Origin: Marinilabiliaceae bacterium JC040
Lineage (GTDB): Bacteria; Bacteroidota; Bacteroidia; Bacteroidales; Marinifilaceae
Assembly: GCA_022496785.1 (NCBI GenBank)
Contig: SNAP01000012.1
Coordinates: 1-45,391 of the forward strand
Direction: 5' to 3'
DNA length: 45,391 nucleotides
Made by a program: the position numbers and the translations under genes. Of this stretch, positions 7,911 through 15,796 are shown one piece after another. Below the pieces are notes generated by a model that did no database searches, was not told the origin of the DNA, and worked only from the letters and a program-made list of their open reading frames with translations. Position 1 is the first letter of the stretch. Every line of letters begins with the position of its first letter.

Positions 7911-8306
7911 TGGAGCTGCAGGGGATTGAACCCTGGTCCAAACACGGAATCCATAGGCTTTCTACACGCTTAGTTTGTTATTAATTTTCGATCTAGCATC
8001 GGGTACAAACACCCAAGAACTAAACTTAGCTTCAAAATTTCATCTTTTTATAGAAGCGATAAAAAGACTAACCTTAAATTGTAGCACCCAATTGTCGTAA
8101 GGAATAAGGTAGAACCCACGACTGGATGTCCCGTTTCAACACCTCGTGTCGAAATTAAGCTATAATACTCTTTGAGTTATTATGCAGCAAGAGCGTAGTT
8201 ATTTTCGCCAATTAAAAGTTTTGTAACCTGAGATTTACGAGCTAGATTACAACACTCGACGTGCTTACGTACACATTCTACATGCTGTCAAAGCCACGTC
8301 AGCCCC
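7911..8306 (-). ncRNA. ssrA: Transfer-messenger RNA (tmRNA)
   Basis: tmRNA rescues stalled ribosomes by trans-translation and tags the released peptide for proteolysis. On the - strand the RNA starts GGGGCTGACG (8306 downwards) and ends in the T-arm/acceptor sequence GGTTCAATCCCCTGCAGCTCCA at the 7911 side. The ends pair as GGGGCUG/CAGCUCC. The CCA is not encoded. The tag reading frame at 8209-8180 is GGC GAA AAT AAC TAC GCT CTT GCT GCA TAA, giving GENNYALAA, the form typical of Bacteroidota. The length (~396 nt) is normal for a one-piece tmRNA. Its 3' end faces the accessory region, a frequent arrangement when islands integrate at ssrA. Confidence 0.95.
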
Positions 8307-8317
8307 TTATGGTTCTA

Positions 8318-8325
8318 CAAAAATA
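8318..8325 (-). promoter_or_regulatory. Possible -7 box (TATTTTTG) for ssrA
   Basis: On the - strand TATTTTTG fits the Bacteroidota -7 consensus TAnnTTTG and lies 12 nt before the mature tmRNA 5' end. No clear -33 TTG element is visible. Confidence 0.4.
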
Positions 8326-8390
8326 GTATTTTTTCGTCTATAATTGCTTTTTTCTTAATTAATTATTGAAAAATGTCATTATATTTTAGT

Positions 8391-8398
8391 TACATTTG
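8391..8398 (+). promoter_or_regulatory. Possible -7 box (TACATTTG) for hisS
   Basis: TACATTTG matches TAnnTTTG; a TTG at 8366-8368 is 22 nt upstream, slightly longer than the usual 19-20 nt. It would give a leader of about 55 nt before hisS. Confidence 0.4.
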
Positions 8399-8458
8399 TG
8401 AGCACCTCAGCAAAATATGATATTGATAATTTCAAATTTTTAAAAATATATAATTAAA

Positions 8459-9823
8459 ATGGCACAAAAACCTTCGATACCGAAAGGTACTAGAGATTTT
8501 TCTCCTGAAGTAATGGTTAAGAGAAACTATATTTTCGATACAATTAAATCTGTTTTTAAATTGTATGGATTTATGCCTCTTGAAACACCTTCAATGGAGA
8601 ATCTTTCTACTCTTATGGGTAAGTATGGGGAGGAAGGAGATAAACTTCTTTTCAAAGTTCTAAATTCTGGTGATTTTCTTTCTAAGGTTGACCATCATCA
8701 TTTGGAAGAAAAGAATTCTATTAAACTTACAAATAAGATTTCTGAAAAGGGTCTTAGATATGATTTAACAGTGCCGTTTGCTCGCTATGTTGTTCAACAT
8801 CAGAATGATATTAGTTTCCCTTTTAAAAGATATCAAATTCAGCCAGTTTGGAGAGCTGATAGACCTCAAAAAGGTAGATATAGAGAATTTTACCAATGCG
8901 ATGTTGATGTTGTTGGTAGTAATTCGTTGATTAATGAACTTGAGATTATTCAAATTGTTGATAAGGTTTATAAGCGACTTAATATTAATGTGGTACTTAA
9001 GATTAATAACCGTAAGATTTTAGCGGGTATTGCTGAAGCTATAGGACAGGCAGATAAGATTATCGATATTACTGTGGCTATGGATAAGCTTGATAAGATA
9101 GGTATTGAGAATGTTAATAAGGAGCTTGCTGAAAAAGGTATTGACCATGAGGCTATAGAAAAACTTCAACCTATTATTCTAATGGAGGGATCGAATGAAA
9201 ATAAACTTGATGTTATTAAGGGTATTTTAAAAGATTCAGAACTTGGTATGAAAGGGGTTGAGGAATTGCAAGAGATTTTTGATTATCTTAAAACTGTTCC
9301 TGTTGATACTGAAGTAGAACTTGATTTGACTCTTGCTAGAGGGCTTAATTATTATACTGGAGCTATTTTCGAAGTGAAAGCTTTAGATGTTGAGATTGGT
9401 AGTATTACTGGTGGTGGTAGATATGACGACCTTACTGGTATTTTCGGTCTTAAAGATGTTTCTGGTGTTGGTATTTCTTTCGGAGCAGATAGAATATTTG
9501 ATGTTATGGAGCAATTAAATCTTTTCCCAGAAGAGACTTGTGTTTCAACTCAAGTGATGTTTGTGAATTTTGGTGAGAAGGAGGAGCTTTATTGTTTACC
9601 TTTAGTGAACAAATTAAGAGACGCTGGTATTAGTGCTGAAATGTTCCCTTCAAGTGTTAAAATGAAGAAGCAAATGAATTACGCTAATAAAAAGCATATT
9701 GCTTATGTTGTGATGGTTGGTGAGACTGAGATGAATGAGGATAAAATTAGTGTTAAGAACATGACAACAGGAGAGCAAGATTTAAAAACAATAGACGATT
9801 TTATTCATATATTAAAAGAATAA
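8459..9823 (+). CDS. hisS: Histidine--tRNA ligase
   Basis: This class II aminoacyl-tRNA synthetase charges tRNA-His with histidine in the cytoplasm. The 454-residue protein has the N-terminal PKGTRDFSP (8-16), the ATP/His site [10 protein letters not shown] (100-109), class II motif 2 ([15 protein letters not shown], 131-145), the histidine-specific loop ARGLNYYTG (293-301), GGGRYDDL (318-325), and a C-terminal anticodon-binding domain (about 361-454). The ATG is preceded by an A/T-rich leader without Shine-Dalgarno, as is usual in this phylum. Two stacked hairpins follow as terminators. The next gene, hutH, degrades histidine. Confidence 0.97.
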   Translation: MAQKPSIPKGTRDFSPEVMVKRNYIFDTIKSVFKLYGFMPLETPSMENLSTLMGKYGEEGDKLLFKVLNSGDFLSKVDHHHLEEKNSIKLTNKISEKGLRYDLTVPFARYVVQHQNDISFPFKRYQIQPVWRADRPQKGRYREFYQCDVDVVGSNSLINELEIIQIVDKVYKRLNINVVLKINNRKILAGIAEAIGQADKIIDITVAMDKLDKIGIENVNKELAEKGIDHEAIEKLQPIILMEGSNENKLDVIKGILKDSELGMKGVEELQEIFDYLKTVPVDTEVELDLTLARGLNYYTGAIFEVKALDVEIGSITGGGRYDDLTGIFGLKDVSGVGISFGADRIFDVMEQLNLFPEETCVSTQVMFVNFGEKEELYCLPLVNKLRDAGISAEMFPSSVKMKKQMNYANKKHIAYVVMVGETEMNEDKISVKNMTTGEQDLKTIDDFIHILKE

Positions 9824-9824
9824 C

Positions 9825-9883
9825 GCTTTACCTTTTTAGGTAAAGCTTTTACAAAAGGCTTTTACCTCGGTAAAGGCCTTTTT
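9825..9883 (+). terminator. Tandem hairpin terminator after hisS
   Basis: Hairpin 1 pairs GCTTTACC (9825-9832) with GGTAAAGC (9839-9846). Hairpin 2 pairs GGCTTTTACC (9857-9866) with GGTAAAGGCC (9869-9878, one G-U pair) and ends in TTTTT. The stems share the TTTACC/GGTAAA core. Confidence 0.8.
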
Positions 9884-9930
9884 ATATTTAAAAAGGTACT
9901 GATTAGAAAACAATAATAAAATAAACAATT

Positions 9931-11442
9931 ATGGAACAAGTTCATTTTATCTCTCCTGAGTTTCTTACTTTTGAGAGAATAGAAGAAATTCTTGAGAATA
10001 ACTTTAAATTGGCTTTATCTGATGAGTCTGTAAAGTTGATTCAAGATTGTAAAGATTTTTTAGATAAGAAAATTAAAGAGTCGGATAAACCTTTATATGG
10101 TATTACTACAGGTTTCGGTTCTCTTTGTAAGATCTCTATCTCTGAAGAAGATTTAAGTCAATTACAAGCTAATTTAGTTATGTCTCATGCTTGTAGTATT
10201 GGTACTCCTGTACCAGAAGATGTTGTTAGATTGATGCTTCTTCTTAAAGCTCACGCTTTATCTTTAGGTAAATCAGGTGTTCAAGTTAAGACTGTTGAAA
10301 GAATTATCGATATGTATAATAACGATGTTCTTCCTGTAGTTTGTGAGCAAGGTTCTTTAGGTGCTTCTGGTGACTTAGCTCCTTTAGCAAAATTATTCTT
10401 ACCTCTTATTGGTGAAGGTGAAGTTCATTTTAAAGGTGAAATAAGAGATGCTAAAGAAGTAAATAAAGAGTTCGGTTGGGAGCCTATTCAATTAGGTGCT
10501 AAAGAAGGTCTTGCATTGCTTAATGGTACTCAATTTATGAGTTCTCATGCTGTTTATACTCTTCTTAAAGCATTCAAATTAGTTAAGTATGCTGATATTA
10601 TTGGTGCTCTTTCTTTAGAGGCTTATGATGGTCGTATAGATCCTTTCTTAGCTCCTATTCACGAAGCACGCCCTCACCCAGGTCAGATAGAAACTGCTAA
10701 AAATGTGAGAGCTTTATTAGAAGGTTCAGAATTAATTAAAAAGGAAAAAGTTCACGTACAAGATCCTTATTCTTTCAGATGTATGCCACAAGTTCATGGA
10801 GCTTCAAAAGATTCTATTAACTATGTTGCAAGTGTTGTTGAAAGAGAGATTAATTCAGTTACTGATAATCCAACAATATTTACTGAAGAGGATTTAATTA
10901 TTTCAGGTGGTAACTTCCACGGTCAACCTTTAGCTGTTGTTTTAGATTTCTTAGCAATCGCTATGGCTGAACTAGGTAGTATTTCAGAAAGACGTGTTTA
11001 CCGTCTAATTTCTGGTGATAGAGACCTTCCTGAATTCTTAGTAGCTGATCCAGGTTTAAATTCTGGTTTCATGATTCCTCAATATGCTGCTGCTTCAATT
11101 GTTTCTCAAAATAAACAATTGTGTACTCCATGTTCTGTAGATTCAATTGCTTCATCTAACGAGCAAGAAGATCACGTTTCTATGGGTGGTAATGCTGCTA
11201 CTAAATCGTTGAAGGTTGCTGAAAATGTTTACGAAATTCTTGCTATTGAGCTTTTAAATGCTGCTCAAGCTTTAGATTTCAGACGTCCAGAGAAATCTTC
11301 TCCTTATATTGAAAGTTTTGTTGCTGAATATCGTAAAGTTATTCCTTTCAATAAAGTTGATAGAGTTATGTACGCTGATATCGAAGAAACTGTTGAGTTC
11401 TTAAAAGCTGGTAGTTTCGAAGAAATCAGAACTAATATCTAG
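9931..11442 (+). CDS. hutH: Histidine ammonia-lyase
   Basis: HutH deaminates L-histidine to urocanate, the first step of histidine catabolism. The 503-residue length is normal. The Ala-Ser-Gly that cyclises into the MIO electrophile is A145-S146-G147 in GSLGASGDLAPLAKL. The catalytic Tyr context YGITTGFG (56-63) and the region SVDSIASSNEQEDHVSMG are also present. No hutU, hutI or hutG lies beside it in this window, so the rest of the pathway is elsewhere or absent. Codons are biased to GCT, GGT, TCT and CTT as in well-expressed genes here. It follows hisS after about 110 bp containing terminators, so it is probably transcribed independently. Confidence 0.95.
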   Translation: MEQVHFISPEFLTFERIEEILENNFKLALSDESVKLIQDCKDFLDKKIKESDKPLYGITTGFGSLCKISISEEDLSQLQANLVMSHACSIGTPVPEDVVRLMLLLKAHALSLGKSGVQVKTVERIIDMYNNDVLPVVCEQGSLGASGDLAPLAKLFLPLIGEGEVHFKGEIRDAKEVNKEFGWEPIQLGAKEGLALLNGTQFMSSHAVYTLLKAFKLVKYADIIGALSLEAYDGRIDPFLAPIHEARPHPGQIETAKNVRALLEGSELIKKEKVHVQDPYSFRCMPQVHGASKDSINYVASVVEREINSVTDNPTIFTEEDLIISGGNFHGQPLAVVLDFLAIAMAELGSISERRVYRLISGDRDLPEFLVADPGLNSGFMIPQYAAASIVSQNKQLCTPCSVDSIASSNEQEDHVSMGGNAATKSLKVAENVYEILAIELLNAAQALDFRRPEKSSPYIESFVAEYRKVIPFNKVDRVMYADIEETVEFLKAGSFEEIRTNI

Positions 11443-11473
11443 TATTTAGAATATAATTTTGTTATATAAATTG

Positions 11474-11503
11474 AGGCTGCCTTTCGAGGTGGCCTTTCTT
11501 TAT
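11474..11503 (+). terminator. Terminator after hutH
   Basis: AGGCTGCC (11474-11481) pairs with GGTGGCCT (11488-11495), including two G-U pairs, and is followed by TTCTTTAT. Confidence 0.65.
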
Positions 11504-11505
11504 AG

Positions 11506-11528
11506 AAAAAAGCCCCAAAAGGGGCTTT
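11506..11528 (-). terminator. Terminator after purE
   Basis: AAAGCCCC (11509-11516) pairs with GGGGCTTT (11521-11528) around an AAAA loop. On the - strand it runs into a T-tract, so it ends purE; it may also back up the hutH terminator. Confidence 0.75.
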
Positions 11529-11560
11529 AGTATTTTAAAATTGATAAATGAGTTTTTCAA

Positions 11561-12067
11561 TTAATTAGTTTTGAAATCGTATTTGATTTCAGATAATTCA
11601 GCATTTGCTTTAACTATCTTATCTTTTAGTGAATTTTTGTAATTAATTAAGTCACTTTTAAGTCTTTCATCGCCTACAGCAAGCATTTGAGCAGCAAGAA
11701 TACCTGCATTTAATGCTCCATTAATTCCTACTGTAGCTACAGGTATCCCTGGAGGCATTTGTGCAATTGCTAGTAAAGCATCCATACCGTCAAGAGATGC
11801 ATTAATAGGAACTCCGATAACAGGGATAGGTGTCATTGCTGCTATTACACCTGGAAGGTGAGCTGCCATTCCTGCTGCTGCAACAATAACTTCTATACCT
11901 CTATTAGGTGCATTTTTTGCAAATTTTTCTACCTCTTCAGGAGTTCTGTGTGCCGATAGAGCATGTATCTCAAAAGGTACTTTTAGCTCGTTCAGTAAGT
12001 CAGCACATTTCTTCATAACAGGAAGGTCTGACGTGCTTCCCATGATGATGCTAATTTTTGGATTCAT
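11561..12067 (-). CDS. purE: N5-carboxyaminoimidazole ribonucleotide mutase
   Basis: PurE class I interconverts N5-CAIR and CAIR in de novo purine synthesis. The 168-residue protein has the nucleotide/phosphate loop MGSTSD (9-14), SAHRTPEEV (38-46) with the catalytic His, the glycine-rich AAAGMAAHLPG, and the conserved GVPINASLDGMDALLAIAQM region with PPGIPVATVGI. No purK is adjacent. It is transcribed divergently from hpt, a purine-salvage gene, across a ~180-bp gap, so the purine synthesis and salvage genes are paired here. Confidence 0.95.
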   Translation of the reverse strand: MNPKISIIMGSTSDLPVMKKCADLLNELKVPFEIHALSAHRTPEEVEKFAKNAPNRGIEVIVAAAGMAAHLPGVIAAMTPIPVIGVPINASLDGMDALLAIAQMPPGIPVATVGINGALNAGILAAQMLAVGDERLKSDLINYKNSLKDKIVKANAELSEIKYDFKTN

Positions 12068-12107
12068 TTTTTTTAGTGTTTGATTAAGTTTCTTATTATA
12101 AATTGAT

Positions 12108-12115
12108 TAATTTTG
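12108..12115 (+). promoter_or_regulatory. Possible -7 box (TAATTTTG) for hpt
   Basis: TAATTTTG matches TAnnTTTG and lies about 130 nt before hpt. A TTTG at 12079-12082 is 25 nt upstream, longer than ideal. If used, it gives hpt a long leader that contains two imperfect direct repeats (12141-12220). Confidence 0.35.
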
Positions 12116-12140
12116 TCCCTTTAATTTCTATGAAAGTTAT

Positions 12141-12220
12141 AAAATATCTCTTTATAGGAATTAATGAGAGAGTAAAAATATAAAAATATCTATAAGGTAT
12201 TGATAAAGGAGTAAAAAATT
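12141..12220 (+). repeat. Imperfect direct repeat (2 x ~39 nt) in the hpt leader
   Basis: The two halves, 12141-12180 and 12183-12220, both begin AAAATATCT and both carry an AGG-ATT-AT core and GAGTAAAAA near the end. They differ by a few substitutions and a short deletion. They lie upstream of hpt and could be an old duplication of a leader or operator. Confidence 0.5.
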
Positions 12221-12246
12221 AGAACTAGACTTAAAATAAACTAAAA

Positions 12247-12786
12247 ATGAAGATTAAGTTATACGACAAGACTTTTGAAGTATCTCTTCCAGCTAAAGAG
12301 ATTGATGAGATTATAGCAGAAATGGGTAAAAAAATGAATAAGGATTTAGAAGGTAAAAAACCTCTTTTCTTATGTGTTTTGAATGGTTCGTTTATGTTTG
12401 CTAGTGATTTAATGAAGCATATTACTGTTGAGGGTACAGAGATTAGTTTTGTGAAACTTTCTTCTTATTCTGGTGTACAGACTTCAGGAACAGTTAGAGA
12501 ATTAATAGGTTTAAATGAGAATCTTGAAGGAAGAACAGTTGTTATTCTTGAAGATATTGTTGATAGTGGTATCACTATGTTTGGAACTAAAGCTACTCTT
12601 AGTAAAATGAATCCTGCTGAGATTAAAATTGCTACTTTATTCTTTAAACCAGATGCTCTTAAGCGTGATTTGACTCTTGACTATGTAGGTAAAGAAATTC
12701 CAAATGATTTTATTGTTGGTAGAGGTCTCGATTTTGATGGTTTAGGAAGAAACTATCCTGATTTATATACTCTTTGTGAAGAATAA
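12247..12786 (+). CDS. hpt: Hypoxanthine phosphoribosyltransferase
   Basis: This purine-salvage enzyme converts hypoxanthine (and guanine) with PRPP to IMP (GMP). The 179-residue protein has the PRPP-binding loop VVILEDIVDSG (98-108), the catalytic flexible loop around SSYSGVQTSG (72-81), and the C-terminal base-binding segment IVGRGLDFDGLGRNYPDLY. It precedes obgE by 36 bp, with which it is probably cotranscribed. Many Bacteroidota carry adk between these two genes; it is not here. Confidence 0.95.
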   Translation: MKIKLYDKTFEVSLPAKEIDEIIAEMGKKMNKDLEGKKPLFLCVLNGSFMFASDLMKHITVEGTEISFVKLSSYSGVQTSGTVRELIGLNENLEGRTVVILEDIVDSGITMFGTKATLSKMNPAEIKIATLFFKPDALKRDLTLDYVGKEIPNDFIVGRGLDFDGLGRNYPDLYTLCEE

Positions 12787-12822
12787 TAATTGTATCTTTT
12801 AAGAAATTAATATAAAAATAAT

Positions 12823-13809
12823 ATGGCACAAACAAATTTTGTTGACTACGTAAAGATTTATTGTAGATCGGGTGCGGGTGGACCAGGTTCTACTCACTTA
12901 CATAGAGATAAGATAACTCTAAAAGGTGGACCTGACGGAGGAGATGGTGGTCGTGGTGGCCATATTATCTTAAGAGGTAGTAAGGATTTCTGGACTCTTA
13001 TTCACTTGAAATTTCAACGTCATGTTTACGCCGGAGATGGTGGTAGTGGAAGTAAAAGTAGAAGTACAGGTGCTGATGGAGATGATATCTATATTGATGT
13101 TCCATTAGGAACTGTTGCTAGAGATGCTGAAACTGGTGAATTGATTTGTGAAATTACCGATGATGGTGAACAAGCAGTTGTTGTTAAAGGTGGTAGAGGT
13201 GGATTAGGTAACTGGCATTTCCGTTCAGCTACTATGCAGACACCAAGATTTGCTCAACCAGGTGAAGATCGTGTTGATAGAACTGTGGTTTTAGAGTTGA
13301 AAGTGCTTGCAGATGTGGGACTTGTTGGTTTCCCTTCTGTTGGTAAATCTACTCTTCTTTCTGTAGTTTCTGCTGCAAAACCTAAGATTGCTGAATACCA
13401 TTTTACGACTTTAGTTCCTAATTTAGGTATTGTATCTTATAGGGATAATAAGTCGTTTGTAATGGCTGATATTCCAGGTATTATCGAAGGAGCTCACGAG
13501 GGTAGAGGTCTTGGTTTAAGATTCCTAAGACATATAGAAAGAAATTCTGTTTTATTGTTTATGGTTCCTGCTGATAGTGACGATATACGTAAAGAATATG
13601 ATGTTTTAATAAGTGAACTGAAAGCTTATAATCCAGAATTACTTGATAAACGTAGATTGTTAGCAATTACAAAATCGGATATGCTTGACGAAGAGCTAAT
13701 AGAAGAGATTAAAGAAGATTTACCAGATATTCCTTATGTGTTTATCTCTTCTCCAATGAATATGGGAATTCAAGAGTTGAAGGATATGATTTGGAGAGAA
13801 TTGAATTAA
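12823..13809 (+). CDS. obgE: Obg/CgtA-family ribosome-associated GTPase
   Basis: ObgE is an essential GTPase that acts in large-subunit ribosome maturation and stress signalling. The glycine-rich Obg fold spans about 1-160 ([20 protein letters not shown]). The G domain has G1 GFPSVGKST (169-177), G3 DIPG (216-219) in [17 protein letters not shown], and G4 TKSD (283-286). The protein is 328 residues and lacks the variable C-terminal extension seen in some phyla. It follows hpt closely and is followed by a clear terminator. Confidence 0.96.
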   Translation: MAQTNFVDYVKIYCRSGAGGPGSTHLHRDKITLKGGPDGGDGGRGGHIILRGSKDFWTLIHLKFQRHVYAGDGGSGSKSRSTGADGDDIYIDVPLGTVARDAETGELICEITDDGEQAVVVKGGRGGLGNWHFRSATMQTPRFAQPGEDRVDRTVVLELKVLADVGLVGFPSVGKSTLLSVVSAAKPKIAEYHFTTLVPNLGIVSYRDNKSFVMADIPGIIEGAHEGRGLGLRFLRHIERNSVLLFMVPADSDDIRKEYDVLISELKAYNPELLDKRRLLAITKSDMLDEELIEEIKEDLPDIPYVFISSPMNMGIQELKDMIWRELN

Positions 13810-13833
13810 GAGAACAAACTTAGATAAAATAGA

Positions 13834-13866
13834 AAGTGGATTTGTTAACTACAAATTCACTTTTTT
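13834..13866 (+). terminator. Terminator after obgE
   Basis: AAGTGGATTTGT (13834-13845) pairs with ACAAATTCACTT (13851-13862, one G-U pair), with a TAACT loop and a T-run. Confidence 0.8.
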
Positions 13867-13923
13867 GTTTATTATTGTTAATAACTATTTGACTTAGAGG
13901 TTTATTTCTCTACTTCTTTTAGT

Positions 13924-13931
13924 TATATTTG
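13924..13931 (+). promoter_or_regulatory. Possible -7 box (TATATTTG) for parE-parC
   Basis: TATATTTG matches the -7 consensus and lies just 20 nt before the parE start codon; no -33 element is obvious. Confidence 0.4.
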
Positions 13932-13951
13932 TTGGAGAAATATAAATCGGT

Positions 13952-15784
13952 ATGAGTGCAAAGTATACAGAAGATTCAATAAAGACGTTAAATTGGTTTG
14001 AACATATTCGAAGAAGACCTGGTATGTATATCGGTAAATTGGGTGATGGTTCTTCTCAAGATGATGGTATTTATGTACTTCTAAAGGAAGTTGTTGATAA
14101 TTCAATTGATGAATTTGCTATGGGAGTAGGTTCTAAAATTGAAATTGTTGTAGAGGAAAATATTGTCACCGTAAGAGATTATGGTCGTGGTATTCCTTTA
14201 GGTAAAGTGCTTGATGTATCTTCTAAAATGAATACTGGTGCAAAATATGATTCTCAAGTATTTAAAAAATCTGTCGGTCTTAATGGTGTTGGTATTAAGG
14301 CTGTAAATGCTCTTTCTGATAAGTTTATTATTACTTCATTTAGAGAAGGAGAATGTAAGAAAGTTGAGTATAGTAAGGGAGTTGTTGTTAAGGAGTATGA
14401 TATTGAAAAGACTAACGAGCCTAATGGTGTTTTAGTTCAATTTCATGCAGATTCATCTGTGTTTGGGAAGTATTCATATACTTTTGAGTATATTGAAACT
14501 ATGGCTAAACATTATTCTTATTTGAATGTTGGTCTTAGTATCTTTTTTAATGGAGAGGTGTTTAGCTCTAAAAAAGGTTTATATGATTTGTTGTCGGAGT
14601 ATATTTCTGATGGGAATTTATATGAAATGATTCATCTTTCGGGTGATGATATTGAAATTGCATTTACTCATGGTAAGCAGTATGGCGAGCAGTATTATAC
14701 TTTTGTGAACGGTCAGCATACTACTCAAGGTGGTACTCATTTAGCTGCTTTTAAAGAGGCTGTTGTGAAGACTATAAGAGAATTTTATAAAAAAGATTTT
14801 GATGTGTCTGATATAAGAACATCTATTATTGCTGCTGTAAGTATTAAAGTACAAGAACCTATCTTTGAATCTCAAACAAAAACGAAATTAGGTTCTAAAG
14901 ACATTGCTCCAGGAGGTCCTTCTGTAAGAAATTTCATAATGGATTTCGTGACTGAGCATCTAGATAATTATCTACATAAGAATCCTGAATTAGCTGAAAT
15001 CCTTCATAAAAAGATTGTTGAATCGGAGAGAGAGAGAAAGGCTATGTCTGGTGTTAAGAAGATAGCTAGAGAGAGGGCTAAGAAAGCTAATATGCACAAT
15101 AAAAAATTGAGGGATTGTAGAATTCACTTTAATTCTAAGCATGAAAGAAAAAGCGATACTTCTATTTTTATTACCGAGGGAGATTCTGCAAGTGGTTCTA
15201 TTACTAAAAGTAGAGATGTGAATACTCAAGCTGTATTTTCTTTGAGGGGTAAACCTCTTAATTCTTATGGATTGACTAAGAAGGTTGTTTATGAGAATGA
15301 AGAGTTTAATCTTTTACAAGCAGCTTTGAATATCGAAAATGATTTAGATGATTTAAGATATAATAATGTTATTATTGCAACAGATGCCGATGTTGATGGT
15401 ATGCATATTCGTTTGTTGCTATTGACTTTCTTTTTGCAATTTTTTCCTGATTTAGTTAGAACAGGTCATGTGTATATTCTTCAAACACCTTTGTTTAGAG
15501 TTAGAAATAAGAAGGAAACAAGATATTGTTATTCAGAAGATGAGAGAGTGAATGCTCTTAAAAAACTTGGTGCTAAGCCAGAAATTACACGATTTAAAGG
15601 TTTGGGAGAGATTTCTCCTAATGAATTCCAACATTTTATTGGTAAGGATATCCGATTGGAACCTGTTCATTTAACAAAGAATGACTCTATAGGAGATGTT
15701 TTGAAATATTATATGGGTAAGAATACTCAAGAACGTCAAGAGTTTATTATCGATAATTTACAGATTGAAAAAGACGATTTTTAG
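13952..15784 (+). CDS. parE: DNA topoisomerase IV subunit B (type IIA topoisomerase ATPase subunit)
   Basis: The ATPase/TOPRIM subunit of a type IIA topoisomerase, which with ParC decatenates replicated chromosomes. In 610 residues it shows RRPGMYIG (21-28), the GHKL N box with E46 and N50 ([10 protein letters not shown]), the G2 box [15 protein letters not shown] (108-122), the TOPRIM EGDSASG (409-415) and DADVDG (478-483), and a C-terminal [13 protein letters not shown]. The gyrase-B-specific long insert is absent. Together with the immediately following parC-like gene (12-bp gap) this favours topoisomerase IV over gyrase. Confidence 0.9.
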   Translation: MSAKYTEDSIKTLNWFEHIRRRPGMYIGKLGDGSSQDDGIYVLLKEVVDNSIDEFAMGVGSKIEIVVEENIVTVRDYGRGIPLGKVLDVSSKMNTGAKYDSQVFKKSVGLNGVGIKAVNALSDKFIITSFREGECKKVEYSKGVVVKEYDIEKTNEPNGVLVQFHADSSVFGKYSYTFEYIETMAKHYSYLNVGLSIFFNGEVFSSKKGLYDLLSEYISDGNLYEMIHLSGDDIEIAFTHGKQYGEQYYTFVNGQHTTQGGTHLAAFKEAVVKTIREFYKKDFDVSDIRTSIIAAVSIKVQEPIFESQTKTKLGSKDIAPGGPSVRNFIMDFVTEHLDNYLHKNPELAEILHKKIVESERERKAMSGVKKIARERAKKANMHNKKLRDCRIHFNSKHERKSDTSIFITEGDSASGSITKSRDVNTQAVFSLRGKPLNSYGLTKKVVYENEEFNLLQAALNIENDLDDLRYNNVIIATDADVDGMHIRLLLLTFFLQFFPDLVRTGHVYILQTPLFRVRNKKETRYCYSEDERVNALKKLGAKPEITRFKGLGEISPNEFQHFIGKDIRLEPVHLTKNDSIGDVLKYYMGKNTQERQEFIIDNLQIEKDDF

Positions 15785-15796
15785 TAGTTTGAAAAT

